Source of the DNA: Achromobacter spanius
GTDB taxonomy: Bacteria; Pseudomonadota; Gammaproteobacteria; Burkholderiales; Burkholderiaceae_B
Length of the DNA: 64,000 nucleotides
Reading direction: 5' to 3'
Assembly: GCF_029637605.1 (NCBI RefSeq)
Contig: NZ_CP121261.1
Coordinates: forward strand, 4,650,001-4,714,000
How positions within the stretch are numbered: the first letter of the stretch is position 1; the number at the start of each line of letters is the position of its first letter. Below are positions 56,121-64,000 of the stretch, in pieces. Below the pieces are notes generated by a model that saw nothing but the letters and a program-made list of their open reading frames with translations, was not told the origin of the DNA and did no database searches. The translations under genes were made by a program, and so were the position numbers.

Positions 56121-59100
56121 GGCGCCTCCTTGGGCGCCGCGCCAGCCGGGCTGCGGCGGCCGAGCCATTTGCGCGTTGCAACGTAGAACAAGGGCGTAAA
56201 GAAGACACCGAAGATCGTGGCAGTGAGCATGCTGCCCATCACGCTGGTGCCCACCGCTTGACGGCTGGCGGCGCCGGCGCCGGTGGCGAACACCAGCGGC
56301 AGCATGCCCAGCACGAAGGTGACGCTGGTCATGATGATGGGCCGCAGACGCTGGCGCGCCGCATCCAGCACGGCCTCGTCGCGTGGCCGCCCGGCCTGCT
56401 CCTCCTTGAGCGCGAACTCGACGATCAAGATGCCGTTTTTCGCCGCCAGGCCGATGATGGTGACCAGACCGATGTTGAAGTAGATATCGGCCGACATGCC
56501 GCGTGCCAGCGTGAACGCGGCCGCGCCCAGCACGCCGAAAGGCAGCACCAGCAACACCGAGATCGGCACCGACCAGCTCTCGTACAAGGCGGAAAGCAAG
56601 AGGAACACGACAACCAGCGACAGCGCGAGCAGCAGCGCCACCTGGTTGCCGGCTTGCCGTTCCTCGAACGCGGTGCCGGTCCATTCATAGGTCATGCCGG
56701 GTGGCAAGACAGCGTCGGCAATGGTCTCCATCGCAAGCAGCGCATTGCCGCTGGACTGGCCGGGCGCACCTTGGCCGGAAAGGGTGATGGCGGGAAATCC
56801 GTTGTAGCGTTCAAGCTGCTGCGGCCCGCTGATCCAGCGGCTGCGGGCAAAGGCCGACATCGGCACCAGCTCGCCGCGATCGTTGAGCAGCTGCATGTCC
56901 ATCACGTCCTGCGGACTCATGCGCTGCGCCGCGTCGGCCTGCATGAACACGCGCAGCACGTTGCCGTCATGCAAAAAATCGTTCACATAATTCGCACCGA
57001 AGGCCAACGCAAGCGCCTGGTTGACCTGCCCCAGTTGCACGCCTAGCGCGCGGGCATGAATACGATCGACCTCAACATAGAGTTGCGGCGCGGGCGGCAT
57101 GCCATCCAGCCGGATGCCGGCCAGCACCGGACTTTGCGCGGCCGCCGCCATCATGGCGCTGGCCGCCGCGCTCAGGCCCGCGCCGCCCTGGCCCGAGCGG
57201 TCCTGCACCTTGAGCGAAAACCCGGCGGCGTTACCCATCGAGGGAATCGGCGGTGGATTAAGCGCGAAGATCTGCGCCTGCGGGATCGTGAAGAAGGCGG
57301 CATTGCTGCGCGACACCAAGGCATCGACCGACCTTTCGCGGTCCGCCCAGGGGTATAGGTCGACGAAGGACAGCGCCGCCGTCTGGCCCTGGCCGAAGAA
57401 GCTGAACCCGACGACTGACGCCACATTACGCACTTCTGGCTGACGCCTCAGGTACGCCTCGGCTTGCGTCACCGCCGCCTCGGTGCGTTCCGCGGTCGCC
57501 CCGGGGGCCCCCGTGTACGACACGAAGAAGTAGCCTTGGTCTTCGCTTGGCAGATAGCCACCGGGAATGCGCGAGAACAGCAGGATGGTCAGCCCGCAGA
57601 CCGCAAGAAACGCCAGCAGCCATCGCACGGGATACTTGAGCATGCGCGCCAGCGCCCGCGCATAGCTGGCCGTCAATCTGTCGAAGCCGTGGTTGAACCG
57701 GTCGAACACCCAGTATTTAGCGCGTGCCAGCCTTCCATGCGTGCGGGGCGGGGCAGGCCGGAACAAGGTCGCGCACAACGCGCCGCCAAGCGACAAGGCC
57801 AGCACGGTTGATATCACGATGGAAACGGCCAGCGTGATCGAAAACTGGCGGTATATGGCGCCGCTTGATCCGGGAAACATCGCCATCGGCACGAACACCG
57901 CCACCAGCACCAGCGTACTGGCCACCACGGGTCCCCAGACCTGCGCGACCGCCTTGCGCGTGGCGTCGCGCGCGTCGAGCTGGTCTTCGTTCATGATGCG
58001 CGACACGTTCTCCGACACCACGATCGCGTCATCGTTGAGGATGCCGATCGCCACCACCATCCCGAATAGCGACAGCAGGTTGATGGACGCCCCGAACAGG
58101 TAGAGCCCGGCGCAGGTGCCGATCAACGCCACCGGCACAATGACCGTCGGCACCAAGGTCGCACGCCAACTCTGTAGAAAGAGGAACACCATGACGGTCA
58201 CGAGCAGCAAGGCCTCGACCATCGTGCCCATCACCGAGCGCACCGAGGTCACGATGAAGGGCGTCGTGTCGAAGGGGACGCTCCAGCTCACCCCCTGCGG
58301 AAACACCGATTCGAGCTCAGCCATGCGTTCGCGCACTTGCTGCGCCACGGCCAGGGCATTGGCATCGTTGGCAAGCTGGATCGCGATCCCGGCGGCGGGT
58401 TTGCCATTGACGCTGAGCCGGAAGCCATAGTTCTCGTTTCCAAGCTCCACGTGCGCCACATCGCCCACCGTGACGGTGGACCCGTCCGGGTTGACGCGCA
58501 GGATGATGCGACGGAATTCGGCGGGCGTGGAGAGCTGGCTTTGGGTAATGATGGGTGCGTTGAACTCCACGCCATCGGCCAGCGGCTGATCGCCCAGCGC
58601 GCCGCTGGCGGTCTGGGCATTCTGTTCCTGCACCGCGCGCATCACGTCGCCGCTACTCAGGCGGAAACTATCGAGCTTGCGCTGATCGACCCAGATGCGC
58701 ATGGCGTACGACGACCCGAACAACTGCACGTCGCCCACACCCGGAATGCGGCGCAGTTCATCAAGAACATTATTCGAGACGAAGTTGCCCATCGCGACGG
58801 CGCTGACCCCGTCGGTATCGGATTGAAGCGCGATCAGCATCAGGAAGCCGCTGGACGCCTTGGTCACCGTGACGCCCAGTTGCCTTACCTCGGCCGGCAG
58901 TCGCGGCTCGACCCGGCTCAGGCGGTCTTGCACCTGGCCGCGCGCAATGTCGAGATCCGTGCCGGGAAGCAGGGTCACGGTGATCTGCGCCGTGCCGTTG
59001 GCCCGGCTGACCGAAGCCAGGTAGAGCAAGTCGTCGACCCCATTCATCTCCGACTCGATCACCGACGTAACGGTGCGATCAATGGTCGTGGTGTCCGCGC

Positions 59101-59251
59101 CGTGATAGGTCGCATTGACGGTGATCGACGGCGGCGCGATGTTGGGATATTGCTCCACCGGTAGCAGCCAAAGCGCAATGCCGCCGAACAGCAGGACGAA
59201 CAGCGCCACCACCCAGGCGAAAATCGGCCGATCGACGAAGAACGCATTCAT
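56117..59251 (-). CDS. HAE1-type RND efflux permease
   Basis: 1,044 residues, the normal length, with twelve helices and two periplasmic loops. It starts MNAFFVDRPIFAWVVALFVL. The helix-4 proton relay is GMVVAIGILNDDAIVVSENV, with the Asp-Asp pair intact but Asn where most AcrB-like pumps have Val. PVEQYPNIAPPSITVNATYHGAD is typical of hydrophobic and amphiphilic efflux. The substrates are unknown. The start overlaps the adaptor stop by four bases. Confidence 0.96.
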   Translation of the reverse strand: MNAFFVDRPIFAWVVALFVLLFGGIALWLLPVEQYPNIAPPSITVNATYHGADTTTIDRTVTSVIESEMNGVDDLLYLASVSRANGTAQITVTLLPGTDLDIARGQVQDRLSRVEPRLPAEVRQLGVTVTKASSGFLMLIALQSDTDGVSAVAMGNFVSNNVLDELRRIPGVGDVQLFGSSYAMRIWVDQRKLDSFRLSSGDVMRAVQEQNAQTASGALGDQPLADGVEFNAPIITQSQLSTPAEFRRIILRVNPDGSTVTVGDVAHVELGNENYGFRLSVNGKPAAGIAIQLANDANALAVAQQVRERMAELESVFPQGVSWSVPFDTTPFIVTSVRSVMGTMVEALLLVTVMVFLFLQSWRATLVPTVIVPVALIGTCAGLYLFGASINLLSLFGMVVAIGILNDDAIVVSENVSRIMNEDQLDARDATRKAVAQVWGPVVASTLVLVAVFVPMAMFPGSSGAIYRQFSITLAVSIVISTVLALSLGGALCATLFRPAPPRTHGRLARAKYWVFDRFNHGFDRLTASYARALARMLKYPVRWLLAFLAVCGLTILLFSRIPGGYLPSEDQGYFFVSYTGAPGATAERTEAAVTQAEAYLRRQPEVRNVASVVGFSFFGQGQTAALSFVDLYPWADRERSVDALVSRSNAAFFTIPQAQIFALNPPPIPSMGNAAGFSLKVQDRSGQGGAGLSAAASAMMAAAAQSPVLAGIRLDGMPPAPQLYVEVDRIHARALGVQLGQVNQALALAFGANYVNDFLHDGNVLRVFMQADAAQRMSPQDVMDMQLLNDRGELVPMSAFARSRWISGPQQLERYNGFPAITLSGQGAPGQSSGNALLAMETIADAVLPPGMTYEWTGTAFEERQAGNQVALLLALSLVVVFLLLSALYESWSVPISVLLVLPFGVLGAAAFTLARGMSADIYFNIGLVTIIGLAAKNGILIVEFALKEEQAGRPRDEAVLDAARQRLRPIIMTSVTFVLGMLPLVFATGAGAASRQAVGTSVMGSMLTATIFGVFFTPLFYVATRKWLGRRSPAGAAPKEAP

Positions 59252-60405
59252 CGGGCGCCTCCGGTATCGGCCGGGGCCGCCTGCTGCACACGCTGCCCGG
59301 GCGCAACCTTGTGCCAGCCTTCCACGATGATGCGATCCCCGGCATGCAGCCCTTCGCGCACCTCCCAACGGCCGTTGAGCTGCGCGCCGACCGTGACGCG
59401 GCGCAGCTGTGCAACGTCGTCGGCGCCCACCACGAACAACGAAGCGCTCTCGGCATTGAGCTGCACGGCGCCCAGCGGCACCCAGATGGTGTTGCCGCGC
59501 GCGCCTACCCGCACCCGCCCGGTCACGAACTGGCCGGGCAGCAGCACGCGTCCGGCGTTCTCGAAGCGCGCGCGGACGGTTTGCGCACCGGTGCTGGCGT
59601 CCACCGTCAGATCGGTGAAGTCGACCCGGCCTACTTCGTCATAGGGCCTGCCGTTGGCGAGTGTCAGGTGCACCGGGAAGCGGTCGCCGTCGTCGAGTTG
59701 CAGCGCCCCGTGCTGCAACTCGTCAACCAGGTCGAGGATCGCGGTGTTGGATTTGGGAAAGGTAGCGCTGATCGGTGAAAGCTGATTCACCTGCGCCAGC
59801 AGCGTGGCCGATGCGGCGCTCACCAGGGCTCCCTCGCTGACGAGCCCGCGACCGACCCGGCCCGCGATCGGCGCGCGCACAACACAACGCTCTAGCCGCA
59901 GCGTGGCAAGCGTGACGGCCGCCTGGGCATCGGTCACGCCGGCCTGAGCCTGGCCGAGCGCAGCCACGGCGGCCTCGAATTCCTGTGCACTCACGGCCTG
60001 GCGCTTCACCAATGGCCGGAAGCGATTCACCACCGATTGCGCATTCTGCTGCACGGCTTCGGCGCGCTGCAGCATGGCCCGCGCCTGCGCCAATTGCGCG
60101 CGATAGTCGCTGTCATCAATCTGGAATAGCGGCGCGCCTTCCTCCACGTCGCTGCCTTCGGTGTACAGCAGCTTCTGCACGATGCCATCCACGCGGGCAC
60201 GCACCTCGGCGCTTCGGATCGGCACGATACGGCCGGGTAACTCGATGTCTACGCTCGCCGACTCGGCCTGCACGGTGGCAAGCGTAACGAATGCGGGTGG
60301 CGGCCCATCACCCACGTTCGTTTCGCGGTCGCCACACCCCATCAGTACGGCCAGCAGCAGCGGCGCGACACGGCGCACGGACCTAAGCTTGCCCTTCAGA
60401 CGCAT
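59248..60405 (-). CDS. RND efflux periplasmic adaptor lipoprotein
   Basis: 385 residues. Lipobox AVLMGCGDRE. The barrel-sandwich and hairpin domains are visible (VDIELPGRIVPIRSAEVRARVDGIV, FQIDDSDYRAQLAQARAML, LERCVVRAPIAGRVGRGLVSEGALV). It links permease and outer-membrane factor. ATG at 60405 is preferred over the preceding GTG. It is the first gene of the tripartite pump, 172 bp after the P450 gene. Confidence 0.95.
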   Translation of the reverse strand: MRLKGKLRSVRRVAPLLLAVLMGCGDRETNVGDGPPPAFVTLATVQAESASVDIELPGRIVPIRSAEVRARVDGIVQKLLYTEGSDVEEGAPLFQIDDSDYRAQLAQARAMLQRAEAVQQNAQSVVNRFRPLVKRQAVSAQEFEAAVAALGQAQAGVTDAQAAVTLATLRLERCVVRAPIAGRVGRGLVSEGALVSAASATLLAQVNQLSPISATFPKSNTAILDLVDELQHGALQLDDGDRFPVHLTLANGRPYDEVGRVDFTDLTVDASTGAQTVRARFENAGRVLLPGQFVTGRVRVGARGNTIWVPLGAVQLNAESASLFVVGADDVAQLRRVTVGAQLNGRWEVREGLHAGDRIIVEGWHKVAPGQRVQQAAPADTGGAR

Positions 60406-60577
60406 CACTTCCTACTCCCACTGGGCAGGTTGATCGACAGTGCTGAATAGCCGGCCCGTCGAGGCGCTGGCCTGGGTCTTACGTCAGAACGACCTCTTGC
60501 CGAACATGAACGGCACGTTGCCCGTGCCCTTCATGCCCGGTATGCAGGGGCATTCCGCAAGCATTGGGGGCGCCTTT

Positions 60578-62125
60578 TTATGTCGCCCGTTCAAAACCGA
60601 TGTCGTCGCCAATAACCGTCGTGGGGCCGATCGGCAGGGGTTCCGGGTTGGCAATGTTGAGCTTCTTGAATGTGATCTTGTCCTTCCAGACTTTGCGCAG
60701 AAAGTCCTCGAACGCCATGATCGTCAACTGTTCGCCGGGGCAGCGTCGATAGCCGAAGCCAAATGGGGCAAAGCCCGCGTAATCGCAGACGGGTAGCGGC
60801 TTGCCGTCGGCCTCGCCAAAGACGGTGCCGAAGCCGCTGTTGCGCAACGACGCCTTGCGGCCGTCCTTTACCTCAAACGACGTCAAGTCGAACGGACACT
60901 TGGCAAAGCCTATCTGTTTGGCCTTGGCCTCGTCGATATCGGCGCTTGTCGGTACCGCCGCGTATCGTGATGGATCGAACTCGTCGGGGTTCGTCCAATG
61001 CACAGGGTCGAGGCTCGTCGAGGTATGTGGGCTGACGATATAGCCGTGGCGGTCGAACCGAGGGGTCTGCGTTTCGCCCAGTGCGGAAATGCTGCCGCCG
61101 TTCGGTGAAATCAGCCGGAAGAGCTCCATGACGTACGCTTCCAGCGGCGTATAAGGCGCACCCCGCGCATTGTCGGGCTCGCTTTCCATCGTTTGCTTGA
61201 AAGCGCTTCTGATCGTTGGGTCTCCGACGTCAGAGGCCAACCGGCGCATGATGTTGTAGATGGTGTTGCCCCACTGGCTGAAGGCAACGAAGTTGTGGAA
61301 GCATTCGAACACCACATCCTTGTGGTTGAAGTACGCGCTGTCTTCGCCGTTCTTCATCCAATACCAGGCGAAGGTTTTTTCGGGGGCCTTCGTCTTTCCG
61401 GATGCGATGTCGGCAAGTCTTTCGTCGATCCATGACTTCAGGAAGTCCAGGTGGGATCGAACGATCATGTAGTTTTCGTACACGATGCGCTGCGTGGGGT
61501 CGCGATAGGCCAGAACCGTATTGAAGCTCTCGCCGATCTGGCGAACGCGCTTGGGGATCTGGTCAGGCGACACGCCCAGGTGCAGGTCCCAATACAGGTC
61601 CCAGAATGAATCCAGGTATTTGCGCATCAACGGCCGCCCGGCATTGGCATCGGACAGGAAGCCGTCGAAGAATTTCATCACCTTCCCACCGTATTGTTCA
61701 CGGTAGAGATCCGGCGTTACGGCCGACATGTAGATGCGCTTGCGGCGGTTGTCCGGGCCTCGCTTTTCCAGCCCCTGAAGGAATACCGTCACGCCATCCG
61801 CCGGGTCGGGCCGCCAGGTTTCGCTAAGCAGACCCCATAGATCATTGGGCAGCGCATTCTCTTTGGTCAGCGCAAGGTCAATCATGGGAAGAAACGACCG
61901 TTCACCCTCGAAAACGCTGACCAGAAAATGCGGGATGATCACGTTTTCCACGTAGGCGGGTTCGAAATCCTTCATGAACTGCGCACGTACGCGGGCGGCG
62001 GTGGCCGCCAGATCGCCGGGTGCCGGCGGCGCATTGAGCGGCGGGTCGTAATGCGCCAGAACCGGCTGTGCCGATAACGCTGCAATTGACGTGGCGCTGC
62101 CAGAGAGGAAAGTTCTACGTTTCAT
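60578..62125 (-). CDS. Cytochrome P450 with N-terminal Tat-like signal peptide
   Basis: 515 residues. The heme-thiolate loop is FAPFGFGYRRCPGEQLTIMAFE, with Cys462 as ligand; the K-helix ExxR is MELFRL near residue 331, and the meander TNPDEFDPSRY is present. The I-helix is atypical: FVAFSQWGNT in place of AGxDTT. The first 25 residues, MKRRTFLSGSATSIAALSAQPV, form a twin-arginine-type signal with a hydrophobic core and a likely cleavage after VLA. A P450 behind such a signal would be exported. ATG at 62125 has GGAG seven bases upstream, which fixes the signal peptide. It is the first gene of the array. Confidence 0.88.
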   Translation of the reverse strand: MKRRTFLSGSATSIAALSAQPVLAHYDPPLNAPPAPGDLAATAARVRAQFMKDFEPAYVENVIIPHFLVSVFEGERSFLPMIDLALTKENALPNDLWGLLSETWRPDPADGVTVFLQGLEKRGPDNRRKRIYMSAVTPDLYREQYGGKVMKFFDGFLSDANAGRPLMRKYLDSFWDLYWDLHLGVSPDQIPKRVRQIGESFNTVLAYRDPTQRIVYENYMIVRSHLDFLKSWIDERLADIASGKTKAPEKTFAWYWMKNGEDSAYFNHKDVVFECFHNFVAFSQWGNTIYNIMRRLASDVGDPTIRSAFKQTMESEPDNARGAPYTPLEAYVMELFRLISPNGGSISALGETQTPRFDRHGYIVSPHTSTSLDPVHWTNPDEFDPSRYAAVPTSADIDEAKAKQIGFAKCPFDLTSFEVKDGRKASLRNSGFGTVFGEADGKPLPVCDYAGFAPFGFGYRRCPGEQLTIMAFEDFLRKVWKDKITFKKLNIANPEPLPIGPTTVIGDDIGFERAT

Positions 62126-62215
62126 CGCAAATCTCCTTGATGGAGGCAGTCGCCATGCGGGTGTTGTTTCACCGTGCCGACCAGGTGCGAGCGTGGTCTT
62201 CATCTCCGTTGCCAG

Positions 62216-62237
62216 CCATACTCAAAAGTGAGTATGG
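62216..62237. promoter_or_regulatory. Perfect inverted repeat upstream of the P450 gene
   Basis: CCATACTCA-AAAG-TGAGTATGG: 9-bp perfect arms, 91 bp before the P450 start and 25 bp after the TPR gene's stop. It could be the operator of a TetR-like or similar regulator for the array, or a hairpin. No regulator gene is adjacent. Confidence 0.5.
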
Positions 62238-62262
62238 CGCCGCCGCGAGGTTTGCCCTCCTT

Positions 62263-63585
62263 CTACAGCGCCGCTGCTCGCGAGGCCAGCTTGCGGTTGC
62301 CTTCGCTGGTGGGTTTCAAGGCCATGCGTTCCGCCGTCAGCGCCTTGGCCAGGCTGCGAGCGCCATCGCGCAAGGCGGCCTCCACCAGGGTCAGCGCCAG
62401 CACATCACGCTGGGCGTGGCTGCCGCCAAAGCGGTGCGCGATCAGGCGCACGTCCCGCAGCAGGTCGGCGCATCGCGCATAGTCCTGACGGGCGAAGGCC
62501 ACCAGCGCGTGCGCCACGGGCAGGCCGACGGTGCGCGTCATCATGGCATTGGTGCCGCTGCCAAGCGCCGCGGCCTCCATGGCCGCGATCAATTGCTGCG
62601 CTGCCGCGTCATCGCCCGCGCCCAGGTAGGCCATCAAGGCATGCACATCATTGAACGCGTAATAGCCCGTGCCCCCGCGTTCCTGCCATACGTCGGCCAA
62701 CTGCCGCCAGCGCGGCCCTGCGTCCACGCCGCGCAGCAGCAAGCGCCATAGCATGGCGGACGCATCGATCAGTTCCAGGACCTGCCCGGTGGACGATTCG
62801 CGCAGCCGCTTGTCGTACAGGGCCAGCACCTCTTCGATCTCGTCGCGGTCCAGGTGGAACAGCGCCAGATGCCACCAGTTGTGGATGGCCAGCATATTGT
62901 CGATGGACCAGTCTTCGCGGCGTCCGTCCAGCCATGCGATGCCTTCTTCCACCCGCCCCTGCATCTCCAGCACATGGGCCACCGCGTGCACGGCCCAGGG
63001 ATCGCGCGGGTTCAACGCCAGCGCGCACCGGCCCTGGGCCTCGGCCTGGGTGTACAGGTTGGTTTCTTCCAGGCCGAAGGCATGCATGCCCAGCACGTAG
63101 CCATAGTGCGGCATCTGGCTGTTCCAGTTTGGAAGAATGCCTGCCACGCGGTCGCGCAGCATGGCTGAGCGCCCAAGCAGGAAGTCGCCGATATGGCCCA
63201 CCTGCAAGGCCAGCGTGTCATGCGGATAGTCGATGAGAATGTCGGCGTAGCGCCGCAGGGCATTGGAGAAGTCGCCATTCAGCCAAGCGCGCGCGGCGGC
63301 GGTGTGGCGCCGTTCGCGGGTGTTGGCGATGTCGTGCAGGCCCTCGGCGGCCTCGACGCTTTCGCGCAGCAGCGGCTCCACGCACTGGTCGCTGGCCGTG
63401 ATCATCATCCCGGCGCGCAGCACATGGCCCATGACGAATGCGGGGTTGTCGGCCAAGGCCTGGTCGATGATCCCTACCGGATCACCGTAATAGCCAAGAA
63501 ACAGGGATTGCGCCTGTTCGTAGGCAGCCAGGGATGTTTGATCGTTCGTGGAAACGGGATTGCCCCGCTCATCGGTCTGCGCCAT
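62263..63585 (-). CDS. Tetratricopeptide repeat protein (TTC38-like)
   Basis: 440 residues, cytosolic, alpha-helical. It resembles TTC38: HYGYVLGMHAFGLEETNLYTQAEAQG, WAVHAVAHVLEMQGRVEEGIAWL, IHNWWHLALFHLDRDEIEEVLALY and the C-terminal VGLPVAHALVAFARQDYARCADLL. It likely serves as a protein-binding scaffold. Whether it is cotranscribed with the P450 array downstream is unclear because a 137-bp gap with an inverted repeat follows. Confidence 0.85.
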   Translation of the reverse strand: MAQTDERGNPVSTNDQTSLAAYEQAQSLFLGYYGDPVGIIDQALADNPAFVMGHVLRAGMMITASDQCVEPLLRESVEAAEGLHDIANTRERRHTAAARAWLNGDFSNALRRYADILIDYPHDTLALQVGHIGDFLLGRSAMLRDRVAGILPNWNSQMPHYGYVLGMHAFGLEETNLYTQAEAQGRCALALNPRDPWAVHAVAHVLEMQGRVEEGIAWLDGRREDWSIDNMLAIHNWWHLALFHLDRDEIEEVLALYDKRLRESSTGQVLELIDASAMLWRLLLRGVDAGPRWRQLADVWQERGGTGYYAFNDVHALMAYLGAGDDAAAQQLIAAMEAAALGSGTNAMMTRTVGLPVAHALVAFARQDYARCADLLRDVRLIAHRFGGSHAQRDVLALTLVEAALRDGARSLAKALTAERMALKPTSEGNRKLASRAAAL

Positions 63586-63716
63586 GGTGCTCTCCTCGGA
63601 TGCCGCCCCGCGACGGGTTCCGACGATGTAAGCATGGATGCCGCGCTACGGCAAAGCACGACTGCTCTGGTGCGCTTGTACCGCTTGCGGGCGAGTGCTG
63701 GACCGCGAGGTCTGCA

Positions 63717-63887
63717 CTAGAGGCCTTTCGTCTCCTTCTTTTTCTCTTTCTCCTTTTTTTCTCCATCGTAATGAGACTTGATGGCCAGAAACATGCCCGT
63801 GCCCAGCACGAGGAGCTTGAACGTACCGAAGACGACAGGGACCCAAAAATTCATCATTTCCTCAAGGCGCTGCTTCAGCAGCTTCAT
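63717..63887 (-). CDS. Small membrane protein with lysine-rich tail
   Basis: 56 residues: MKLLKQRLEEMMNFWVP, one membrane helix (VVFGTFKLLVLGTGMFLAI) and a KKEKEKKKE tail. GAGGAA just before the second Met pair suggests that translation may begin at MNFWVP (63854). I recognise no family. It lies 130 bp before the TPR gene's start, on the same strand. Confidence 0.55.
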   Translation of the reverse strand: MKLLKQRLEEMMNFWVPVVFGTFKLLVLGTGMFLAIKSHYDGEKKEKEKKKETKGL

Positions 63888-63923
63888 TTACCACTCGTGG
63901 GCCGGGCAAAGACACGCAAACGA

Positions 63924-63950
63924 TTGCCGTGGGGGGGCCGGCGCTATACT
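63924..63950 (+). promoter_or_regulatory. Possible plus-strand promoter at the window end
   Basis: TTGCCG and TATACT, 15 bp apart, facing out of the window toward an unseen gene. 63888-64000 shows no coding feature. Confidence 0.4.
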
Positions 63951-64000
63951 CCCTACAAACAGCAAAATTCTACCGCTAAAATCCATACAATCACTTGAAT

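Overview
The window looks like the chromosome of a high-GC betaproteobacterium of the Alcaligenaceae, most likely Achromobacter or a close Bordetella relative. The reasons are a Bug-type solute-binding protein, the aa3 oxidase gene cluster with its small accessory genes, PhaM, the gltBD and glmU/glmS contexts, and protein sequences typical of that family. This assignment is inference from recognition; no search was run.

Layout. Positions 1-3,600 hold a Bug binding protein, a YbfB/YjiJ MFS transporter with a divergent LysR regulator, and an OmpW porin. Positions 4,000-10,200 hold gltD and gltB (glutamate synthase). A degenerate REP-type (RAYT) transposase, S-formylglutathione hydrolase, a two-TM membrane protein and rpoH follow; rpoH is preceded by a perfect CIRCE operator and followed by its terminator and a candidate structured small RNA. 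Next come a cyclic-nucleotide phosphodiesterase, a divergent CPA1 antiporter with a cyclic-nucleotide-binding-like domain, and a NUDIX hydrolase. Positions 19,100-28,200 carry a nearly complete cytochrome aa3 oxidase locus: subunits II, I and III, two small proteins, SURF1, heme A and heme O synthases, SCO and a SCO-like protein. Positions 28,200-37,960 hold small conserved genes, phaM, glmU, an MFS exporter, ugd, a glycosyltransferase, an Lrp/AsnC regulator and glmS.

Accessory region. From just after glmS (the classical Tn7 target) to about 45,000 the DNA looks acquired: two IS3-family relics, a decayed small gene, orphan genes, a type VI secretion PAAR / VRR-NUC nuclease / DUF3396 immunity module, and a hipBA toxin-antitoxin pair with three inverted repeats upstream.

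The most unusual part is 46,150-62,125: ten genes on the minus strand, seven of them from the RND adaptor to an APC antiporter joined mainly by 4-nt start/stop overlaps. In order of transcription they are an apparently exported cytochrome P450, a tripartite RND efflux pump (adaptor, permease, outer-membrane factor), a membrane-anchored alpha/beta hydrolase, an AI-2E-type permease, an ArcD-type antiporter, arginine deiminase, a second ArcD-type antiporter and an SLC13-type permease. arcB and arcC are absent. The window closes with a TPR protein and a small lysine-tailed membrane protein.

A 67-68 bp imperfect palindrome occurs five times between genes (two inverted pairs and one single copy) and behaves like a REP-type dispersed element.
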